Made by a program: the position numbers and the translations under genes
Part shown: positions 58,301 to 64,000 of the stretch, piece after piece
Position numbering within the stretch: the first letter of the stretch is position 1
Layout: each line of letters begins with the position of its first letter
NCBI GenBank assembly: GCA_963921425.1
Contig: OY992840.1
Coordinates: forward strand, 4,218,501 to 4,282,500
From: Dryas octopetala
Lineage: Eukaryota; Streptophyta; Magnoliopsida; Rosales; Rosaceae
DNA: 64,000 nucleotides
Reading direction: 5' to 3'
Notes under the pieces: generated by a model
Told to the model about the DNA's origin: nothing
Database searches by the model: none
What the model saw: the letters and a program-made list of their open reading frames with translations, nothing else

Positions 58301-60768
58301 CATTTTTTATATCAGAATTTAATGATTATCTATACAAAAAATCAACAAAATAAAAACTCGTTTGGTTATGTAATTGTTATAAAAAAAACAGATGAATTTG
58401 GTAACAGTTAAATCGAAAATCGTTTGATTATGTAACTGTTACCAAATAAGGAGATGATATATTAGGAAAGGTGGCTAGCATTCCTCAATAATATTTAATA
58501 TGGTAACCATGTATACATGACATAAAAGGGAAGGATCATACTCTTAACTTATTCTAATTTTAACTCATTTCTTCACTTTTCTTCACTATTTAGACTAATT
58601 CTACGGACTTGTAGTTAGTTAATTAATTTAATCTAAAAACTGTGATCTATATTGCATTACTGAATTTTTATGCATACAATAAGGGCCTAATTTACACTTC
58701 ATTGATAATCCTAATTGTTGTGAACGCCTAAGAATGTAATCACCTTTCCTTAACGAATGAATGTGTGCATAATTATGACTTGATCCTGACATCTAAACCA
58801 CATAATAATACTTAATCAAACTTTTTGGTGCTCCATCTCTTTAATAATTAATTAATCCTCCGACCAAACTGTGAAACATTGCATGTGATGGACTGATCTA
58901 GGTAAGAGTACACATGCATCGCATGTGATGCATATACCTAGATGATTTGATTTGATTTTCTTTTTCATTTTCCATTTTTATTTTTTGATGGGCATGGCTA
59001 GTTAATTAATTTAATTTTCATGTTATGATCAATATGGAACTTGTGTTGTTGCATATATGCAGATGTTCCTTCTGTGTTTGTTGGCTGGGTGTAGCATCTG
59101 TTGGTTCAACACTGTATGCTTCGTTCTTTGCATTCGGAACTTCCCAGCTAATCAACCCTTGGCATTATCACTTACAGTAAGCTTCAATGGTGTAAGTGCA
59201 GCCTTATACAACATTGCAGCCGATGCAATTGACTCATCCTCTAGTTCTTTATATCTCATTTTGAATGCCGTCATTCCCCTTCTCACTTCTGTAGTAGCAT
59301 TAATCCCGATTCTCCGCCAACCCACTCTAGACCCCCTTCCTCCGGACGCAGTTCGCCGCGACTCCCTCATCTTTCTCCTTTTGAATATCTTGGCTGTTCT
59401 AACTGGCATTTATCTTCTTCTCTTTGGTTCGACCTCTTATGATACAGCAACAGCTCGTCTCTTCTTAGGCGGAGCCATTTTCCTGCTCGTTTTCCCTTTG
59501 TGTATCCCCGGTATCGTCTATGCTCGGGATTGGTTCCGTCGTGCCATTCATTCAAGCATCCGCTTTGATGGTTCGGGCTTCGTTCTTGTTGATGTTGATG
59601 ATCTCGAGCTTCACAAAGAGCTCCTTTCCCGCGAGCCGAGTATATACACTCAGGGGAATGGATCAGTTGGTCAGCTGCTGATCAACGGCGATGGACCTGC
59701 AATTGTGTCATTTAGACAGAAGAGTGGAGATGAGATTTGTGGAGGGTGTTGTGGGACAATTGTGGGCAAGGATCAATTGGCAATGCTTGGAGAAGAGCAC
59801 TCAGCACGAGTGCTTGTACGAAGGTTGGATTTTTGGCTATACTACATTGCATATTTTTGTGGGGGTACCATTGGTCTTGTGTACAGTAACAATCTGGGTC
59901 AAATAGCTCAATCACTAGGACAGAGCTCCTATACCACAACACTTGTCACGCTTTATTCATCCTTCTCCTTCTTTGGAAGGTTGCTCTCAGCTGCACCGGA
60001 CTACATACGTGCGTAAGTAACCTACTTCTACCACCCCTGTTGAAATTAGTCACGAATAATAAAATTATTTGGACCACATCTACTAACCATTTTTCTAATA
60101 AAGGTTTGACCCATCTAATAAAATTGTGGTCCAAGTAACAACACTCGTTTGTTATTGGCGGGATGATGAGTGACTCCAAATTATATATAAAAACCATAAT
60201 TGGATGAAAAAAGAAGAAACGGGTATATTCAGTTTTTCAAGCTTTTACGTGTTACAACTTATAACTACACTAACAAAATGTTGCGTACCTTTTGTGCAGG
60301 AAATTTTATTTTGCAAGGACAGGATGGCTGACAATTGCACTTGTGCCGACCCCAATTGCATTCTTGTTGCTTGCTGCATCAAGCAGTAGCATGGCTCTAC
60401 ATGTAGGCACTGCACTAATTGGATTGAGCTCCGGATTTATTTTTGCTGCTGCAGTTTCCATCACATCCGAGCTGTTTGGGCCTAACAGTGTAGGTGTTAA
60501 CCACAACATTCTCATTACAAACATACCAATTGGTTCACTTGTCTATGGTCTTCTTTCTGCGCTAGTTTACGATGCCAATGCAAGCTCTGGCCTAAATATC
60601 TTAACGTCTGATTCAATAGTGTGCATAGGGAAGCAGTGCTATTTCCTGACCTTTGTGTGGTGGGCATGCATATCTGTTCTGGGGTTAGCTTCAAGTCTGT
60701 TGTTATTCTTAAGAACTAGACATGCCTATGACCATTTTGAACATAACCGTACAACACAACTGTACTAA
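55336..60768 (+). CDS. Nodulin-like / NFD4-type major facilitator superfamily transporter
   Basis: Membrane transporter of the plant Nodulin-like MFS family; substrate unknown for most members. Three exons join in frame: 55336-55644, 59063-60012, 60300-60768 (GT-AG borders), giving 575 aa, the usual length. The N-terminus MAGQSRKWMILVAT is the classic start; frame continues 44 codons upstream to another ATG (55204) but that extension is Arg/Lys-rich and unlike the family, so 55336 is preferred. About 12 hydrophobic segments are visible (for example 8-22, 64-92, 104-122 and several in exon 2), with a long hydrophilic loop mid-protein (residues around 275-330). Family phrases: TGTNFDFSSYSS, LATASDLGKLFGW, NQPLALSLTVSFNG, RLLSAAPDYIRA, YFARTGWLTIA. 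Intron 1 is 3.4 kb and AT-rich, without recognised genes; upstream DNA is duplicated at 45850-46280. Confidence 0.94.
55645..59062 (+). other. Intron 1 of the MFS gene
   Basis: 3,418 bp, AT-rich, from GTACAC to ATGCAG. It holds a CT run near the donor (55653-55671), a TA run at 57925-57942, and a small inverted/direct repeat CGTTTGGTTATGTAA...CGTTTGATTATGTAAC at 58360-58440. No coding feature was supported. Confidence 0.8.
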
Positions 60769-61451
60769 TAGCTTGCATGTTGTTGAAGGGAAACAAACTC
60801 ATTCCTTAGGTTGTCACTAAATTTTGGAGAGAGAGAACAGCTTTCTTTCGAGCAAAGTTTGAATGCTTACAAAATCAATGATAGCTTGTATTCTAGCTAG
60901 CTGAATTGTGTACCGAGATCAATACAAAATTGGGGCCATATTTTTAGAATATTCATAGATCAGGTTTAGATCACATGTGCTACACTTATACTATCTCTGC
61001 TAGTACTCTCTAAACTAAGCTCTACTGTATGTAGGCCTTTAATGTTAAGATATTTACATTCACTTTTACTTTTCTTTATGCTATTAGCGATAGCGTGTAT
61101 TCCTTGGCTTCCAAGGAAACCTAGTCTAGTTTTTGTTTCATACTTTCCTAGTTTTAGTTACTTGTCTGCTAAGTAGTCTTGGAGAAGAAGTCAACGTACA
61201 CTTATAAGTACTTGTATCGTTTCATGTTTATTGACAATCAACATGTAAACCTATAGTTACTTAACTCAGTTAACCCATGTAACATGTTTAGAGATATTTT
61301 TTTTTTGTAAAAACATAATAGACTTCATTCATAATTCACACAGTAAAGTAAGTCACTACGGTAATGGAGGTTCATGGATGAAATACACAACAATTTAGCC
61401 AATACACATATTCAATGTAGATAAAAGTAACAAGAGCTGGAATTGAGAGAC
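60769..61451. other. 3' region of the MFS gene and spacer
   Basis: After the TAA at 60766-60768 the DNA is AT-rich with a T run at 61292-61305. No further exons of P5CR (which would read from right to left here) are seen. Confidence 0.6.
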
Positions 61452-62020
61452 CTGCAGATCTTTCAATTTGATTCCAGCAGCAATTGAAACTAGCAGCTTC
61501 TTTCTGGAAAGAAGTGGCCTCAACTGCAAAACCACATCTTTAACTGCATGAACAGAAAAAGGCCACAACAATATATACCATTATCCAGTAAAGAACCACA
61601 AAAATCACCATCTAACAAGTCAATGTCCATATCTCTAGAACCCAGATACATTTCAATCATAAAAGGAGAAAATAAAAAACACCCAATACATCAAAATGTG
61701 TATTATATCAGATAAATCATATGTAAATGTGAGCAATGAGGAAAGTGTGATACCAACTTGAGGTTTGACAGAGAAAATGACGATCTCACTTTCTTTAACC
61801 ACCTGTTAATCACCAAACAAAAAAATGTAAACAATCCATTATTCACAACATTGATAAAGACAAATAATATATTGTAATATAAACAGGAAAAAAAAAACAA
61901 AAACAATAAAAGGAAAAGGGGAGAATATCAAACGTTGTCGTTGCGTCGAAGGGGACTGAAATGCCCGATTTGACGACTCCTTGGGCGATGCTCTCAACCA
62001 TTTTTCCTGCTCCGATGAAC
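61452..62020 (-). pseudogene. Pyrroline-5-carboxylate reductase fragment, three exons
   Basis: Minus-strand exons 62020-61934, 61802-61754 and 61543-61452, with AG/GT borders, encode FIGAGKMVESIAQGVVKSG (NADPH-binding GxGxM loop), VVKESEIVIFSVKPQV and VKDVVLQLRPLLS with LLVSIAAGIKLKDLQ. The last two exons join in frame. This is the N-terminal Rossmann part of P5CR, the last enzyme of proline synthesis. The piece is truncated: there is no matching start before FIGAGK (a longer frame upstream is unlike P5CR), the segment normally between the SGV and VVKES parts (about 35 residues) is missing after exon 1, and the catalytic C-terminal dimerisation domain is absent. It keeps introns, so it is a DNA-level duplicate, not retroposed. 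It lies between the MFS gene and an LTR fragment. Confidence 0.85.
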
Positions 62021-62159
62021 CTGAGGGAAACAGGGCAAAGAAACGGATATTTTGTGAGAGGAAATGGGTGAAACTGACAGGTCAAATGGGTTGCGCAAAT
62101 CGGGTCAACACACGGGTCAAACGGCTCGCCCGGCATTGACTGGGTAGCTCCAAAGGATG

Positions 62160-62792
62160 AACGGCCGAGATCGAAGCTCCTTTAATGAGGCGGAATGGCT
62201 CAGATTAAAACATGCGAAGCTCCTTTAATGAGGCAGAGATCAGGTGTGGCATGCTTCATTGCGAGCTTGTGAGCTCGCTTTCTTAGCGCCTCCGTGGCGC
62301 TGCGTCAGTTGGTCTGGAGAATGGCAGCGTGCCAAGTGTGCGTTGTCAGTCCCAGTCAGCACCCTTTTTCTTTTTATTTTCTTTTCTTATTTTTCCTATT
62401 TCTCCAAATTCGAAAATTCACAAAAAATAGCTTGGGACTCTAAATAATTCTCTGCAAATTTGTACAGACTTCTCTTGATGAGTGCTAATTTTATATAGCC
62501 TCAAAATAGTTAAATCAATTTCAAAAAAATTATGAAAAATTATCCTCTTACAATTTAATTCCAAAAAATGAAAATAAACAAAATAATCACCAAACTAAAT
62601 AATCACCAAACTCTTGAATTTCTTTTTCCAAAATTCACTTCTACAGAACTTAACTTTATAACCACAATAAAAGGTATAAGTTAGTTAAAATAAAGTTAAG
62701 GAAAACTCTAATTCTTTTAAACAAACCTTAAGAACAAGGTTGTAAAGCTTAAGTAACAAAATTACTATAAGCAGAAAATTCAGGTTATTACA
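62160..62792 (-). mobile_element. Truncated LTR fragment, inverted, related to the solo LTR
   Basis: Read on the minus strand it starts TGTAATAACCTGAATTTTC at 62792, like the start of the 50357 LTR, and continues through TTTGAGGCTATATAAAATTAGC-type sequence, GTCCCAAGC, then CGCTGACGCAGCGCCACGG and GAGCTCACAAGCTCGC. The order matches 50390-50930 of the solo LTR. It stops near 62160, so the rest of the LTR and any gag-pol are missing. A short direct repeat, GAAGCTCCTTTAATGAGGC, lies at 62175 and 62217. Confidence 0.7.
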
Positions 62793-64000
62793 CTGATGCC
62801 CTTTTTGGGGGGAAAATGAAACCCTTGCTCCAGCTTGGGTTTTGTTTTCCCTCTTTTGAGAAAATATTTATTGCTTTCTTTTTGGACAAAACTAACATTG
62901 CTATTATTTCAAATTTCATCTGTTATTTTTTCACATATGTTCATTCTTTAGATAAATAATAGGTAAGAGTATAATTAGAAAACTGACACTTTTCATTTCC
63001 AATTCATGTACAAACCAAACATGGGAATGAAAATAAAAAGGCAATTTCTGGTTTATTTTACCAAGATTAACAAACACATGAAAGCTGAAATTTCAAGTCA
63101 ATCACTATTGCCGCTTATGTTGACCCGTTTGTTTGAATATTTCGGGTCATGCAACCCCGTACAAAATAACAGATGGGTCGGGTTCAATAAGATATTTGTT
63201 AGGCTTTACACATGCCTAATCACTTTTTTGGGCCCACCTCATGCCTAATCTCATAACCGCTTATCGAGTCAGGCTAGTTGGTGGGACATGTGTTGTGTCT
63301 GTATGTGTCGATAGGACGTACGAATCGTATGCGCCACACATCAACTTTCATGCATGCTATCACTGGCCATGAGCGCTCTAGAGGTTGTGCCCTAAACCCT
63401 AATCACCCTTTTGGACCCACCATATGCCTAATTACATAATCTAAACCATCTATTTTTTAGGCCGCATTTAAAAGAAAATCATTTTTAAAAAAGAACCAAA
63501 TCGTAATATTTTCGCCGAAATTTCTGAAATCTTAACGAAAATATTTTGGTATAGTGATAAAATCTCCCCCTCTCCAAAAAGCAAAATTTTCCTCCTTGCC
63601 TCCAATCATTCAACAATATAAAAAATTATGGACAACACTATACATATTTAGTCATTGGACTACAACCATAAATGAGATTCTTTTGAGATTTAAAAAGTTA
63701 TCGTAAATAAACTTCAACATTGTAAATGACTTTTATGTCAAGATCATCTTACTTTCTTTTCTCTACTTATGCAAGATCATTAAAAAAGTCTTTTAAGTTA
63801 CATGGGAAGAAATCGAACTTTCAACTTATCATAATCCTAACTCATTTCTCAATCATCCCTCACCAAAACGGCTTCAACAATTTGTTTATCATTTGAAATT
63901 GTCCCATAGAGGCTTGTATCGTTAGCTAATTAATTTTAAAAAGAGTAGTGCCAGTACCACCATTCAAGCCTATTTCCCCACCCACGGTCCCACCATCTAC
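62793..64000. other. Intergenic to window end; MITE scrap near 63385-63480
   Basis: AT-rich. The stretch CCCTTTTGGACCCACCATAT, CATAATCTAAACCATC, TTTTTTAGGCC resembles the start of the MITE family at 47513-48975. No gene recognised up to the window edge. Confidence 0.45.

Overview
This window is nuclear DNA of a flowering plant, almost certainly a eudicot. The evidence is spliced genes with GT-AG introns, a plastid-type tryptophan synthase beta gene, a BAHD acyltransferase, a nodulin-like MFS transporter, and a very dense load of plant transposable elements (Helitron, CACTA, hAT, MULE-type MITEs, SINE, LINE and Ty3-type LTR pieces). The protein style and MITE richness would suit a woody eudicot such as a Rosaceae species, but the sequence alone does not establish this.

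Layout. 1-7382: 3' part of a Helitron with a PIF1-type helicase whose frame is open to the left edge, a decayed RPA70-like gene, and the terminal hairpin plus CTAG. 7383-9141: spacer with repeats and a 323 bp MITE just upstream of the next gene. 9142-12466: intact five-exon tryptophan synthase beta gene (475 aa). 12467-19140: repeats, including a 203 bp tandem duplication, a long CT microsatellite, two MITEs, a 1.28 kb element with long inverted repeats, and an unrecognised gene fragment. 19879-27901: CACTA element whose accessory transposase exon is split by a second CACTA-like element (22835-26584) flanked by CGG duplications. 28544-28638: SINE. 29034-30816: two foldback MITEs. 31310-32719: intact single-exon BAHD acyltransferase. 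32805-32941: LINE scrap. 33695-45029: hAT-like elements, MITEs, tandem duplications and an RNase H-domain pseudogene. 45300-48975: duplicated copies of DNA also found before the transporter gene, plus a MITE cluster. 50357-54586: solo LTR carrying two further insertions. 55336-60768: intact three-exon nodulin-like MFS gene (575 aa) with a 3.4 kb first intron. 61452-62020, minus strand: three-exon fragment of pyrroline-5-carboxylate reductase. 62160-62792: inverted LTR fragment related to the solo LTR.

The three intact host genes (Trp synthesis, specialised acyl transfer, membrane transport) have no evident joint function; nothing suggests a biosynthetic cluster or a new defence or mobile system. 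The main interest is the nested insertions, many of which can be bounded by target-site duplications, and a few local oddities: an exon/intron junction amplified inside a tryptophan synthase intron, a transporter upstream region duplicated 9 kb away, and a truncated P5CR copy. Coordinates of exons were set by hand from splice signals and reading frame; repeat edges without target-site duplications are approximate.
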